From: Gaoshiqia sediminis
GTDB taxonomy: Bacteria; Bacteroidota; Bacteroidia; Bacteroidales; Prolixibacteraceae
Assembly: GCF_025907915.1 (NCBI RefSeq)
Contig: NZ_JAPAAF010000033.1
Coordinates: 1-50,549 of the forward strand
Length of the DNA: 50,549 nt
Direction: 5' to 3'
A model generated the notes under the pieces. The model had not been told where the DNA came from. It saw only the letters and a program-made list of their open reading frames with translations, and ran no database searches. Shown piece after piece: positions 11,401 through 20,403 of the stretch; the first letter of the stretch is position 1, and each line of letters starts with the position of its first letter. The translations under genes and the position numbers were made by a program.

Positions 11401-12750
11401 ATTTCCGTTGTTGTTGGTCGTTTGGCTGAATTGCGTATTATCGATAAAAATACCCGGATTCCATTATCCACGCATACCATTCCTTACGGTTCCAAATTGT
11501 ACATTGAAAATGGACAAGAGGTATCTAAAGGACAAAAGATTTGTGAATGGGACCCTTATAACGGTGTAATCATCACTGAATATGATGGTAAAATTTCATT
11601 TGAAAACCTGATTGACGGGATTACTTTCCGCGAAGAATCGGATGAACAAACCGGTTACAAGGAGAAGGTAATCATCGAAACCCGTGATAAGACCAAAAAC
11701 CCATCGCTCCGCATTATCGATGAGAAAGGTGAGGTGATCCGGTCGTACAACTTGCCGGTAGGTGGTCACATTTCAGTGGATGAAGCTGAGTTTGTGAAAG
11801 CTGGTCAGGTATTGGTGAAAATCCCGCGCGCCTCTGGTAAAGCAGGTGACATCACCGGTGGTCTTCCCCGTGTTACCGAATTGTTCGAAGCCAGGAACCC
11901 GTCAAACCCGGCCGTTGTTGCCGAAATCGACGGTGAAATTTCGCTGGGCAAAATCAAACGTGGTAACCGCGAAATCATTGTTACCTCCAAAGGTGGCGAT
12001 GTGAAGAAATACCTGGTTCCGCTGTCGAAACAAATCCTGGTGCAGGAAAACGACTATATCAAGGCCGGTACGCCGCTTTCTGATGGCGCCACTACGCCTT
12101 CTGATATTCTGGCCATCAAAGGCCCTACTGCCGTTCAGGAATATATTTTGAACGAAGTTCAGGATGTTTACCGGATGCAGGGGGTAAAAATCAACGATAA
12201 GCATTTCGAGGTGATTATTCGCCAGATGATGCGTAAAGTTGAGATTGATGACCCGGGTGATACCCGCTTCCTCGAAAAACAAGTGGTTGACAAAAACGAG
12301 TTCCTGCACGAGAATGACTGGATTTATAACAAAAAAGTGGTTGTTGAACCAGGTGATTCGGAGTTGCGCGCCGGTATGATTATCACAGCTCGTCGTTTGC
12401 GGGATGAAAATTCCGTGCTGCGTCGTCGTGACAAGAAACTGGTGGAAGCCCGCGAGGCTATTCCTGCAACATCGAGCCAAATCCTGCAAGGGATCACCCG
12501 GGCTGCATTGCAAACCCGGAGCTGGCTGTCGGCTGCATCCTTCCAGGAAACTACCAAAGTGTTGAACGAAGCTGCCATTCAGGGTAAGGTTGACTACCTG
12601 GACGGACTGAAGGAGAACGTGATATGCGGTCACCTGATTCCTGCCGGTACAGGTCTGAAGGAATACAAAAACCTGGTGGTAGGTTCGCGCGAAGAGTATG
12701 ATCGTCTGGTAGATGTGAAGGAAACGGAACATGCAAACCACGAAGATTAA
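8473..12750 (+). CDS. rpoC: DNA-directed RNA polymerase subunit beta'
   Basis: Beta-prime subunit, carrying the catalytic magnesium site. The 1425-residue product is full length. The first zinc site uses Cys66, Cys68, Cys81 and Cys84. The catalytic NADFDGDQ motif has Asp472, Asp474 and Asp476. The second zinc site ([13 protein letters not shown]) lies near residue 895, and the trigger-loop/bridge region includes [17 protein letters not shown]. The DUF3467 gene follows after two bases, so the two are almost certainly cotranscribed and perhaps translationally coupled. Confidence 0.98.
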   Translation: MAFRKDNKVKSSFSKIAISLASPEEVLERSHGEVLKPETINYRTYKPERDGLFCERIFGPVKDYECHCGKYKRIRYKGIVCDRCGVEVTEKKVRRERMGHISLVVPVAHIWYFKSLPNKIGYLLGLPTKKLDTIIYYERYVVIQAGVKAQDGVKNLDFLTEEEYLDILDTLPKENQYLDDDDPNKFIAKMGAEALYMLLERIELDELSYDLRHKAGTETSQQRKSEALKRLNVVEAFRASKNINRPEWMIVKVVPVIPPDLRPLVPLDGGRFATSDLNDLYRRVIIRNNRLKRLIEIKAPEVILRNEKRMLQEAVDSLFDNSRKSNAVKTENNRALKSLSDSLKGKQGRFRQNLLGKRVDYSARSVIVVGPTLKLHECGLPKDMAAELYKPFIIRKLIERGIVKTVKSAKKIVDRKDPVVWDILENVLKGHPVMLNRAPTLHRLSIQAFQPVLIEGKAIQLHPLVCTGFNADFDGDQMAVHVPLGNAAILEAQLLMLASQNLLNPANGAPITVPSQDMVLGLYYMTKHRAGARGEGMTFYSPEEVIIAYNEGRLEMHAIIKVKVEDVDDNGEFFKHIIETTVGRILFNQVVPRKAGYINELLTKKSLRNIISDIFKTVGNASTVRFLDDIKDLGYKMAYRGGLSFNLSDVIVPVDKKEIVDAGYAEVEEVMNNYNMGFITNNERYNQVIDIWTHANAKLTNSVMKTISTDRQGFNSVYMMLDSGARGSKEQIRQLCGMRGLMAKPQKSGSTGSQIIENPILANFKEGLSVLEYFISTHGARKGLADTALKTADAGYLTRRLVDVAQDVIISDEDCGTLRGLVAMAIKNNEEVVASLVERIIGRTTVHDIFHPLTGELIIRSGEVITEEIAKKIDDSPIESVEIRSVLTCEAKIGVCSKCYGRNLATANLSRRGEAVGVIAAQSIGEPGTQLTLRTFHVGGIAGNISSQSMVESRYDGIAEIEELRVVDSVDETGKKISVVVGRLAELRIIDKNTRIPLSTHTIPYGSKLYIENGQEVSKGQKICEWDPYNGVIITEYDGKISFENLIDGITFREESDEQTGYKEKVIIETRDKTKNPSLRIIDEKGEVIRSYNLPVGGHISVDEAEFVKAGQVLVKIPRASGKAGDITGGLPRVTELFEARNPSNPAVVAEIDGEISLGKIKRGNREIIVTSKGGDVKKYLVPLSKQILVQENDYIKAGTPLSDGATTPSDILAIKGPTAVQEYILNEVQDVYRMQGVKINDKHFEVIIRQMMRKVEIDDPGDTRFLEKQVVDKNEFLHENDWIYNKKVVVEPGDSELRAGMIITARRLRDENSVLRRRDKKLVEAREAIPATSSQILQGITRAALQTRSWLSAASFQETTKVLNEAAIQGKVDYLDGLKENVICGHLIPAGTGLKEYKNLVVGSREEYDRLVDVKETEHANHED

Positions 12751-12752
12751 TT

Positions 12753-13076
12753 ATGGAAGATAACAAGAATAAAAATCAGCTGAACATCGAGCTGAGTGAA
12801 GAAGTTGCTCAGGGGATCTATTCGAACCTGGCTATTATCACCCACTCCAGTTCCGAGTTTGTCCTTGACTTTGTTCGTATTATGCCGGGAATTCCCAAGG
12901 CCAATGTCAAATCAAGGATTATTCTGACTCCCGAACATGCCAAACGCCTGTTAATGGCACTGGAGGACAATGTGAAGAAGTTTGAAAAGATGCACGGACC
13001 CATAAAGGTTTCCGGTGGCGGGCACGACCCGATGATGCCGCCGATGAGCTTTGGTGGGCCAACTGCAGAAGCTTGA
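12753..13076 (+). CDS. DUF3467 family protein
   Basis: A 107-residue soluble protein of the DUF3467 family, function unknown. It starts two bases after the rpoC stop and is followed by a strong terminator, so it is the last gene of the RNA polymerase operon. The conserved core includes LSEEVAQGIYSNLAIITHSS and SEFVLDFVRIMPG, then a helix predicted around AKRLLMALEDNVKKFEK. The tail is rich in Gly, Pro and Met and probably disordered. There is no signal peptide or membrane span. Its position suggests, but does not prove, a role linked to transcription. Confidence 0.85.
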   Translation: MEDNKNKNQLNIELSEEVAQGIYSNLAIITHSSSEFVLDFVRIMPGIPKANVKSRIILTPEHAKRLLMALEDNVKKFEKMHGPIKVSGGGHDPMMPPMSFGGPTAEA

Positions 13077-13090
13077 TTTTTATAAACGAT

Positions 13091-13134
13091 ATGCAAAAAG
13101 CCGTTCCTGATTTCAGCGAACGGCTTTTTGCATG
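13091..13134. terminator. bidirectional terminator after the rpoC operon
   Basis: Perfect inverted repeat: ATGCAAAAAGCCGTTC (13091-13106) pairs with its complement at 13119-13134, around a 12-base loop. The A-rich and T-rich flanks give a U tract on either strand, so it can end both the rpo operon and the minus-strand dodecin gene. Confidence 0.9.
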
Positions 13135-13186
13135 TTAATTTCTTCCCGACTGTTGAAAACAGCTAAACGTCATGGCATTTTTGCGG

Positions 13187-13402
13187 TTAATGGTGTCCTT
13201 CAAATTTGAAGGATACTTTCACTTTTGTTCGGTAGCTTTCAATTTTACCATCTTTAATGTGCAAATCCATCGCCGTAACTTCGGCAACGCGAAGATCGCG
13301 CAAGGTTTCGGATGCTTTGGAGATGGCATTGGCTGCTGCTTTTTCCCATGATTCATTACTGGTTCCTACCAGTTCAATAATTTTGTAAACGCTTTCTGGC
13401 AT
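13187..13402 (-). CDS. dodecin-family protein
   Basis: A 71-residue protein of the dodecin family, whose members form 12-subunit hollow shells; archaeal and some bacterial ones bind flavins. The family pattern SVYKIIELVGTSNESWEKA, a single helix, then AEV and KVKVSFKF strands are all present. In Halobacterium dodecin a Trp (VVWAEV) and a Gln (TYQTEV) hold the flavin; the matching positions here appear to be Val39 and Arg58, so classical flavin stacking is doubtful. The start is supported by an AGGAG eight bases upstream, unusually good for this phylum. Confidence 0.88.
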   Translation of the reverse strand: MPESVYKIIELVGTSNESWEKAAANAISKASETLRDLRVAEVTAMDLHIKDGKIESYRTKVKVSFKFEGHH

Positions 13403-13597
13403 AATTTACTCCTTTCCTGATTGGTTTTCTTCTGTTTACACCGACAACCGTTTTTCTGTTTCAACTAACTTCATGCTAAACAATACAAAGTATGACAAAA
13501 ACAAAAAACTGCCTTCAAAAGAAAACAGCTTTTCGCGTATTTCAGCACATTCGGTTGGATGATGTTTCTGTGTTCTCAGGAAGAGAGTCTGGGCGGT

Positions 13598-14926
13598 TTA
13601 CATCAATTTCCAACCCTCGCGATAATGGTAATGAAGCTTAGCGGTTGCAGCGCCATCTTCGTCGTCCGCGAACGTTTCGGTAGCTGGGTTCCATTTAATG
13701 GTGCGCCCCAAATCAACGGCGATGTTTCCTAAAGTACAAACCGTGCAGGAACTATGACCGATTTCAACCGGAACAATCGGATCAACCCGTTTGCGTACTG
13801 CTTCGATAAAGTCTATCTGGTGCGGGATTTTGGTTTCGTAAGGAACACTTTCGTCAGTATCTTTGCCGGGCGGCGGCAGCAATGCATCGTCTGATGCTTT
13901 ATAGTGGCCACGCGACACTTCAATCCATCCCTTATCGCCAATAAATTTTACCCCTTTGGTCAGTCCTTCATCAAAAGGTTCTGAGGTCATGACCACTCCG
14001 TTGGCATAGGTGTATGAAATGAATTCTGAATTTTCGCCAAGCGGTGAAATTTCAACGGGGCCACTTCCATCCATGCCCAAGCCCCATTGCGCAATGTCGA
14101 ACATGTGTGCGCCCCAGTCGGTGGTGAAACCGCCTCCCATTTCCTTGTACCAGCGCCAGGCGCCCCATATTTTTTCGTGTTCTTCCGGATCCAGCGAAAT
14201 TGGCGGGTTAAGTTCGTTGTTGAAGTGAATAGTTTCGGGCAATGGCCCTAACCAGAGATCCCAGTTCAGATCTTCAGGTAGCTGTTCTTCCGGCAAGTTA
14301 TAAGGCGTTGGTGGAGCTCCTACGTAGGCATAAACTTTCTCGATGGCGCCCAGTTGGCCGGTTTGTACCATTTTTACGGCATGCTGGAAGTTGGGATCCG
14401 AACGTTGCTGGCTGCCAATTCCTAAAATTCGGTTGGTTTCGCGAACTACTTTTTTAAGTTGCTGCCCTTCAAAAATCGTGAAGGTCATCGGTTTTTCCAG
14501 GTAAACGTCTTTACCCGCCTTACACGCGGCGATAGCAATCATGGCATGGGCATGATCGGGTACGGCAATTACTACGGCATCAATGTCTTCGCGTGCGATC
14601 AGCTCTTCATATTTTTCGTACGTTTTTACGTCCACCTGAACGTTATTTTTTTGATAGAATTCATTCACTCGATTTTCAAAACGTTGACGCTTGCGTCCAT
14701 ACACATCGCATCCGGCAATAACACGGACACCCGGGATTTGAATAAAGCCATTCAGCAAGAACATCGACTGACGCCCCATGCCGATAAAGCCTAAATTGAT
14801 GTGGTCGGGAGCGACAGTTTTTTGACATGCGGTAAGCGAGGGAAGTACTGTTAATCCGGCAAGCCCGATGGCTGCGGTGTTCAGAAATTGTCTTCTGGAG
14901 ATGCCTTTTGAGAGCTGTTTTTTCAT
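13598..14926 (-). CDS. Tat-exported Gfo/Idh/MocA family oxidoreductase
   Basis: A 442-residue predicted NAD(P)-dependent sugar oxidoreductase. The N-terminus carries a twin-arginine signal (SRRQFLNTA, Arg11-Arg12) followed by a possible lipobox LTAC with Cys34, so it is probably folded in the cytoplasm with its cofactor and then exported. The Rossmann motif is GFIGMGRQS (about residues 47-55), and the family's EKP motif is in DVYLEKPM near residue 145. The C-terminal substrate domain contains TDWGAHMFDIAQWGLG. Substrate cannot be told. It stands alone on the minus strand. Confidence 0.85.
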   Translation of the reverse strand: MKKQLSKGISRRQFLNTAAIGLAGLTVLPSLTACQKTVAPDHINLGFIGMGRQSMFLLNGFIQIPGVRVIAGCDVYGRKRQRFENRVNEFYQKNNVQVDVKTYEKYEELIAREDIDAVVIAVPDHAHAMIAIAACKAGKDVYLEKPMTFTIFEGQQLKKVVRETNRILGIGSQQRSDPNFQHAVKMVQTGQLGAIEKVYAYVGAPPTPYNLPEEQLPEDLNWDLWLGPLPETIHFNNELNPPISLDPEEHEKIWGAWRWYKEMGGGFTTDWGAHMFDIAQWGLGMDGSGPVEISPLGENSEFISYTYANGVVMTSEPFDEGLTKGVKFIGDKGWIEVSRGHYKASDDALLPPPGKDTDESVPYETKIPHQIDFIEAVRKRVDPIVPVEIGHSSCTVCTLGNIAVDLGRTIKWNPATETFADDEDGAATAKLHYHYREGWKLM

Positions 14927-15402
14927 GTTAGTTGATTTAAAATTGGTTGAGATTGTTCGTGAGATATTTTTCAGACTAAAAATAAAGATTAAACGGAACC
15001 CGGAAAAGTTTAAGTGACTGTTTTTTGTATTCTGTCAGCCCTATTTTTGGGGTGAAGGCAACTTGAATTTTGGAGCACTCAGTTAATGAAAAAAAATGAC
15101 AAAAGCGAAATGCCCAATAGTTTGTAAAGCATGTTCGGAAGAAAATGTAAGATAAACGCATCGATAACTATCGAAATGTAAAATTTAATGTTAATTTTTT
15201 GATAATTGTATTTTTTTGTAATTTCATCGGCCTGTTTCTATTTTAATATTTGCTTACATTGTAAGACCCCAAAACCCGGTAAATTCAACATTTCGGTGTT
15301 CGGCGAACGGACGAAAACGGCAGTTTTTCTTTTTATCGTAGTGGTGATTATATGGCAAGTCGTTTTGGGGTAGCTTCATGAAAACTATAAATACGGAATG
15401 AA
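14927..15402. other. intergenic region between divergent genes
   Basis: This 476-base AT-rich stretch separates the minus-strand oxidoreductase from the plus-strand decarboxylase operon. No convincing gene is present. It should hold both promoters. A candidate plus-strand element at 15245-15265 is listed separately. A short dyad GTTCG-G-CGAAC lies at 15298-15308; its meaning is unknown. Confidence 0.6.
15245..15265 (+). promoter_or_regulatory. candidate promoter -7 box plus operator-like palindrome
   Basis: AATATTTG at 15245-15252 matches the Bacteroidota -7 consensus TAnnTTTG at all but one position. It is followed at once by the perfect palindrome CTTACA-T-TGTAAG (15253-15265), a position where a repressor would block initiation. 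No good -33 TTG lies at the right spacing. The downstream target would be the decarboxylase operon at 15403. Confidence 0.35.
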
Positions 15403-15663
15403 ATGAATGAATTAGGAATTGCTTTCGAAATGATGGGTGTGGGAATGATAACTGTTTTTGTTATTCTTGCCCTGGTGGTATTACTGGGGAATCTGATAAT
15501 CCGGTTTGTCAATAAATATATTCCGGAGGTTGTGACACAAAAGGTACAGCCAGCAACAGTGAAGTCGGGCGGCATTAACCCCAAGAAGATGGCGGCCATC
15601 GTATCTGCCGTAAAAACGGTCACCGGAGGGAAAGGGCATGTGTCTAAAATTGAGAAACTTTGA
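15403..15663 (+). CDS. oadG: sodium-pump decarboxylase gamma subunit (OadG family)
   Basis: An 86-residue protein with one N-terminal transmembrane helix (about residues 11-35, GMITVFVILALVVLLGNLII) and a short basic cytoplasmic tail. This is the size and shape of the gamma subunit that assembles carboxyltransferase and membrane subunits in oxaloacetate decarboxylase-type sodium pumps. The family is poorly conserved, so the call depends on position: it heads an operon with the alpha subunit 54 bases downstream and the beta subunit after it. Confidence 0.8.
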   Translation: MNELGIAFEMMGVGMITVFVILALVVLLGNLIIRFVNKYIPEVVTQKVQPATVKSGGINPKKMAAIVSAVKTVTGGKGHVSKIEKL

Positions 15664-15717
15664 TCAAAAGAGAATTAACCCAATAAATCAAGAATCAATA
15701 TAATTAAGGATAACCTT

Positions 15718-17628
15718 ATGGAAAAGAGAAAGATTAAATTTTCATTGCTCTATCGCGACATGTGGCAGTCGTCTGGTAAATATCTGCCGCGCGTTGACCA
15801 ATTGGTAAAAGTTGCCCCCCATATTATTGAGATGGGATGTTTTTCGCGTGTGGAAACCAACGGGGGAGGTTTTGAGCAAATCAACCTGCTTTTTGGCGAA
15901 AATCCCAATAATGCTGTCCGCCAGTGGACCAAACCGTTCCATGAAGCCGGCATTCAAACCCATATGCTCGATCGCTCCCTGAATGGCTTGCGCATGAGTC
16001 CCGTTCCGGCTGATGTCCGCCGGTTGATGTACAAAGTAAAAAAGGCTCAGGGAACCGACATCACCCGCCCGTTTTGCGGGTTGAATGATCCCCGTAACAT
16101 TCTGGATTCGATTAAATATGCCAAGGAGGCTGGTATGATTGCCCAAGCTGCTTTGAGTTTGACGTATTCCAAGGTACATACGGTTGAATCGTATGTGAAG
16201 CTGGCCGATACGCTCATTAAAGGCGGGGCCGACGAAATCTGCCTGAAAGATATGGCCGGGATCGGTCGTCCTGCGTGGCTTGGAAAGATTGTGGCAGGCA
16301 TTAAAAAGTTGCACCCCGAAATTCCTCTGCAGTATCACTCACACTCAGGTCCCGGTTTTGCGATGGCTTCCATCCTGGAAGTATGCCGTGCAGGCGTTGA
16401 GTATATTGATGTGGCTATGGAGCCGCTTTCGTGGGGAACGGGCCATGTTGACTTGCTTGCTGTTCAGGCCATGCTGAAAGATGCTGGTTTTGATGTGCCC
16501 GAAATCAATATGGATGCTTACATGAAAGTACGCAGCCTGACGCAAAGTTTTATCGACGATTTCCTCGGTTACTACATCGACCCGAAAAACCGCTATATGA
16601 ATTCGCTGTTGATCGGCCCCGGGCTTCCCGGCGGTATGATGGGCTCGCTGATGGCCGACCTGGAAAGCAACCTCGACAGCCTGAACAAATGGAAGGTGAA
16701 AAATAACCAACCAACACTCACGCAGGATGATCTGCTGGTGAAACTGTTCAACGAAGTGGAATATATTTGGCCACTGGTGGGCTATCCTCCCTTGGTGACT
16801 CCTTACAGCCAGTACGTGAAAAACTTGGCGCTGATGAATGTGATGCAGCTTGAAAAAGGCAAAGAACGTTGGAGCATGATTGCTGATAACATTTGGGACA
16901 TGCTGATGGGCAAAGGCGGTAAATTGCCGGGCGAACTGTCTCCCGAACTGAAAGCCCTGGCCAAAGAACACGGGAAAGAAGAATTTACGGCCAATCCGCA
17001 AACCTTGTATCCGGATGCTTTAGATACCTTCCGCAAAGAGATGGACGAGAAAGGGTGGGCATATGGTCCTGACGACGAAGAGCTTTTCGAGTTGGCCATG
17101 CACCCGCAGCAATATCGTTTGTACAAATCGGGCGAAGCCAAGAAAGCTTTTGAAGAAGATTTGGCCAAACGCCGCGAAGAAGGCGGTGGTTTGCTCGAAG
17201 GAACTAAAAAGGCTGTTGAAGTCGTTTCGGCTGCTCCGAACGGAAATTTTGCGCCCTCAACCATGTTTATTGATGTAGATGGTGAGAAATTCAAAGTTTC
17301 GGTTTCTTACGGTGAAAGCAATGGCGCCGAACCAGCCGCAGCTGCGGCCCCGGTTCCGGCATCCGTGGAGGCTCCGGCCCCATCAACCAACGGGTCGTCC
17401 AAAGAGATTGTTGCGCCGCTCGAAGGTAAGTTTTACCTCACCAAAGAAAGCTCCGAAACTCCGTTGAAAGTGGGTGATCAAATCAAAGAAGGTGACCTGA
17501 TTGGCTATGTTGAAGCCATGAAAACCTACAATGCCATCAAGTCGGACTTGTCGGGCAAGGTGGTCGAAATTTTGTTTACCAGTGGTACAGAAGTGGAAGA
17601 AGATGATGTGTTGGTGAGAATCCAGTAA
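15718..17628 (+). CDS. oadA: biotin-dependent carboxyltransferase/decarboxylase alpha subunit
   Basis: Alpha subunit of a sodium-translocating decarboxylase, probably oxaloacetate to pyruvate. The 636-residue protein has an N-terminal TIM-barrel carboxyltransferase with YRDMWQS near residues 17-23 and the metal ligands His207 and His209 in YHSHSGPG. A conserved carboxylase domain follows, then an Ala/Pro-rich linker (about 535-562), then a biotinyl domain with the carrier lysine Lys602 in VEAMKTYN. The usual EAMKM is EAMKT here. Pyruvate carboxylase subunit B is a related alternative, but the neighbouring gamma and beta genes favour the sodium pump. Confidence 0.88.
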   Translation: MEKRKIKFSLLYRDMWQSSGKYLPRVDQLVKVAPHIIEMGCFSRVETNGGGFEQINLLFGENPNNAVRQWTKPFHEAGIQTHMLDRSLNGLRMSPVPADVRRLMYKVKKAQGTDITRPFCGLNDPRNILDSIKYAKEAGMIAQAALSLTYSKVHTVESYVKLADTLIKGGADEICLKDMAGIGRPAWLGKIVAGIKKLHPEIPLQYHSHSGPGFAMASILEVCRAGVEYIDVAMEPLSWGTGHVDLLAVQAMLKDAGFDVPEINMDAYMKVRSLTQSFIDDFLGYYIDPKNRYMNSLLIGPGLPGGMMGSLMADLESNLDSLNKWKVKNNQPTLTQDDLLVKLFNEVEYIWPLVGYPPLVTPYSQYVKNLALMNVMQLEKGKERWSMIADNIWDMLMGKGGKLPGELSPELKALAKEHGKEEFTANPQTLYPDALDTFRKEMDEKGWAYGPDDEELFELAMHPQQYRLYKSGEAKKAFEEDLAKRREEGGGLLEGTKKAVEVVSAAPNGNFAPSTMFIDVDGEKFKVSVSYGESNGAEPAAAAAPVPASVEAPAPSTNGSSKEIVAPLEGKFYLTKESSETPLKVGDQIKEGDLIGYVEAMKTYNAIKSDLSGKVVEILFTSGTEVEEDDVLVRIQ

Positions 17629-17643
17629 CCCAAAATTGCATTC

Positions 17644-18855
17644 ATGTCTATTATAGAAACGTTATATAAAATGACCGCTATCCAAGCGATCATTGATGGC
17701 CCGGGAACGCTTTTGATGTTGGCAATCGGTGGTTTGTTGCTGTATCTGGGAATCCGGAAAAAGTACGAGCCTCTGTTGTTGGTCCCGATTGCGTTTGGCC
17801 TGGTGCTGGCCAATTTGCCTGGAGGTGGAATGGGCGTTGTCCCCGCTGAACTTGTCCAGATTGATGAGCATCACTACATGAACTTGTTTGAGATTGCCCA
17901 TGAATATGGAATCATGAACTTTGTTTACTACTCGCTGATCAAAACCGGATTTTTGCCACCCATCATCTTTATGGGGGTAGGTGCTTTAACCGATTTTGGA
18001 CCGATGTTGCGTAATCTTCGCCTGGCCTTTTTTGGGGCAGCTGCCCAAATCGGCATTTTTACCGTGCTGGTGTCAGCGATCCTGATGGGATTTACCCCGG
18101 GTGAAGCGGCTTCGCTCGGTATTATTGGAGGTGCCGATGGCCCAACAGCCATTTACACCACCATCAAGCTGGCGCCGCACTTGTTGGGGCCAATTGCGAT
18201 TGCTGCCTATTCGTACATGGCGCTGGTGCCGGTAATTGTTCCTTTGGTTACCCGGTTGACCTGTTCCGAAAAAGAACTACGCATCAACATGAAGGAGATG
18301 GATAAGTTATATCCGCCCAAATACACGATTAAAAACCTGAAAGCGGTGAAAATTGCTTTCCCCATCGTGTTGGGTATCGTTATTTCCATATTTGTTCCTT
18401 CATCGGTGCCTCTTTTGGGCATGTTGCTGTTTGGTAACCTGATCAAAGAAGTTGGCGTTACCGTGGCACGCTTGTCTGATGCAGCTACCGGTTCCATCAT
18501 GAATACGGCCACCATTTTCCTGGGGTTGGCGGTTGGGGCTACCATGACCGCGGAGGTTTTTCTGGATGTGAAGACGATCATGATTATTGTAGGCGGTTTC
18601 ATTGCTTTTGCAATTTCCATTGCAGGAGGTATTGTTGCTGTGAAGGTGTATAACATGATTGCCAAAAAGAAAATCAATCCGTTGATTGGGGCAACCGGTT
18701 TAAGTGCGGTTCCTATGGCATCGCGGGTAGCCAATGAAATTGCTATCAAATACGATCCTAAAAACCATGTACTTCAGTATTGCATGGCCAGTAATATTTC
18801 CGGGGTAATTGGCTCTGCCGTTGCTGCCGGTGTGCTGATCTCTTTTTTGGGATAA
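17644..18855 (+). CDS. oadB: sodium-translocating decarboxylase beta subunit
   Basis: A 403-residue polytopic inner-membrane protein that decarboxylates carboxybiotin and exports sodium ions. About nine to ten hydrophobic segments are visible. Family blocks are present: FMGVGALTDFGPMLRNLRLA (about residues 103-122), GIIGGADGPTAIYTTIKLAP with the conserved GADGPT motif (about 158-177), and the C-terminal GATGLSAVPMASRVANEIA. It starts 15 bases after the alpha subunit and ends the operon before a terminator. Confidence 0.92.
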   Translation: MSIIETLYKMTAIQAIIDGPGTLLMLAIGGLLLYLGIRKKYEPLLLVPIAFGLVLANLPGGGMGVVPAELVQIDEHHYMNLFEIAHEYGIMNFVYYSLIKTGFLPPIIFMGVGALTDFGPMLRNLRLAFFGAAAQIGIFTVLVSAILMGFTPGEAASLGIIGGADGPTAIYTTIKLAPHLLGPIAIAAYSYMALVPVIVPLVTRLTCSEKELRINMKEMDKLYPPKYTIKNLKAVKIAFPIVLGIVISIFVPSSVPLLGMLLFGNLIKEVGVTVARLSDAATGSIMNTATIFLGLAVGATMTAEVFLDVKTIMIIVGGFIAFAISIAGGIVAVKVYNMIAKKKINPLIGATGLSAVPMASRVANEIAIKYDPKNHVLQYCMASNISGVIGSAVAAGVLISFLG

Positions 18856-18877
18856 GATATTTTTCTATGAATGAAAT

Positions 18878-18907
18878 GGCCTCATCTGTTGGATGGGGCT
18901 TTTTTTG
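18878..18907 (+). terminator. terminator of the decarboxylase operon
   Basis: A stem of about nine pairs, GGCCTCATC (18878-18887 region) with GATGGGGCT, surrounds a five-base loop and runs straight into seven T residues. It is a typical intrinsic terminator 23 bases after the beta-subunit stop. Confidence 0.8.
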
Positions 18908-19022
18908 TATGATGGTAACCAGTTGATAGCGTTTGGTTATTGGATTTTGACCTTCTTTTGAAATGGTAGGCAGGCGTTTGTTGAAAATTTAGTATTTTCA
19001 CTTACCCAAAATCAACCGGTAC

Positions 19023-20255
19023 ATGATCCTCCATAAGAAAGAAGAAACCCAAAAGATGGCTATCAGCGAGCTGAAGCGGTACAAACTACGGATGCAGATC
19101 ATCCGCCTGTTGTACAAGCGGAAATTGCAGTCGGCTTCGGAGCTGAGCAAAAAAATCAATGTCAGCCTGCCTACGGTGCGTTCCATCCTGGAAGATCTCA
19201 TAGCGAAGAAGGTGGCCGTTGCCCTCGGTTCCGGCAACTCGCAGGGCGGACGCAAGCCCATCATATACAGTCTGGCCGCCGACGCCTTTTTTATCCTGGC
19301 CGTGGAGCTGGGCCAATACCGGGGCAAAGCCGTCATTTTTAACACGATGAACGAGGAGGTATCGCCGGTGCGGGGTTTCGATACCAGCATTGATGATCCC
19401 CTGCTGGAAGAAAAACTGGAGAAAATCGTTGATCAGTTATTGACAGAAACGGGACTTCCCGACATTAAAATAACTGCGGTCGGTATAAGCATGCCCGGAT
19501 TGGTGGATTCGGAAAACGGGATCAACCGAACCATAAAAAGAACCGAGGATAGAAATATTGCTGCCCGTCTGACCAAACGGTTTGGCATCCGCACCTACAT
19601 CGAAAACGATGCGCGGATGCAGGGCTTGGGTGAACTTATATTCGGGAAGGCCCGGAACACGAACAATACGCTGGTCATTAACTGGAACTGGGGGCTTGGG
19701 CTGGGCATGGTCCTGAACGGCGACATTTACAGCGGCGCAACGGGTTGTGCGGGCGAACTGAGCCACATCCGCATTATGGAAAACGGCAAGTTGTGCGAGT
19801 GTGGTAAACGGGGCTGTCTGCAAACCATTGCCGGGGCACAGCACTTGCTGGATATGGCCCGGGAGGAAATTGCCCGCGGCACCATCTCGCAGCTGACCAG
19901 TCAGTTCGGGGAACGTCCGCAGGAGCTCACCCCGGTCGACATTATCAACTGCGCCAAAAAGGGAGACGAGCTGTCCATCTCACTGCTCACCACCCTCAGC
20001 ACCAACCTGGCCTGGGGAATCTCCATCCTCATTCAACTGTACAATCCCGAGCTGATTGTGCTGAACGGCCCGCTCACCCAAGCCGGACAATTCATCCTCA
20101 TTCCGGTGCGGCAGGCGCTAAACAAGTATTGCCTGGAAAGTACTTCCGAAAGTGTCCGTATTGAAATTTCGGATATGGGCGAACATTCCGGGTTGAAAGG
20201 TGTGGCCGTGATGGTCTTCAAAAAAATCTTCCGCGACAAATCCATCGAAGTTTAG
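19023..20255 (+). CDS. ROK-family transcriptional regulator
   Basis: A 410-residue protein of the NagC/Mlc/XylR type of the ROK family. The N-terminal winged helix-turn-helix (about residues 15-80; SASELSKKINVSLPTVRSIL) would bind DNA, and a sugar-kinase-like ROK domain follows. The catalytic-like motif is ENDARMQGLGE near residue 198. The zinc site CECGKRGCLQT has Cys258, Cys260 and Cys265. Such proteins usually sense sugars or sugar phosphates. No sugar-transport or catabolic gene adjoins it, so its target is unknown. Its coding sequence looks richer in G+C than the rpo operon. Confidence 0.87.
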   Translation: MILHKKEETQKMAISELKRYKLRMQIIRLLYKRKLQSASELSKKINVSLPTVRSILEDLIAKKVAVALGSGNSQGGRKPIIYSLAADAFFILAVELGQYRGKAVIFNTMNEEVSPVRGFDTSIDDPLLEEKLEKIVDQLLTETGLPDIKITAVGISMPGLVDSENGINRTIKRTEDRNIAARLTKRFGIRTYIENDARMQGLGELIFGKARNTNNTLVINWNWGLGLGMVLNGDIYSGATGCAGELSHIRIMENGKLCECGKRGCLQTIAGAQHLLDMAREEIARGTISQLTSQFGERPQELTPVDIINCAKKGDELSISLLTTLSTNLAWGISILIQLYNPELIVLNGPLTQAGQFILIPVRQALNKYCLESTSESVRIEISDMGEHSGLKGVAVMVFKKIFRDKSIEV

Positions 20256-20368
20256 CTTTCAGGAAGGCAGTGGCGCTTTTCTAAATCTTTATCCGTCTTC
20301 GGAGTGGTTGGCGCGACTTCCTAAAAAACTTTCCCCTTTCTTGTAATGAAACTCCGGGCTGCCCGTCT

Positions 20369-20376
20369 TACCTTTG
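20369..20376 (+). promoter_or_regulatory. candidate -7 element of the sigma operon promoter
   Basis: TACCTTTG matches TAnnTTTG exactly and lies 27 bases before the sigma-factor ATG at 20404. The nearest upstream TTG (20341-20343) is 25 bases away, longer than the usual 19-21, so the -33 box is uncertain. The GAAACT and CGTC elements just upstream could instead belong to an ECF-type autoregulated promoter. Confidence 0.4.
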
Positions 20377-20403
20377 AAAACGAACGGAAACAGCGATAAA
20401 CGG

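Noticed and set aside
20374-20403. TTG start for the ECF sigma factor
   Set aside because: The TTG is part of the TACCTTTG promoter element; the ATG at 20404 gives the usual N-terminus.
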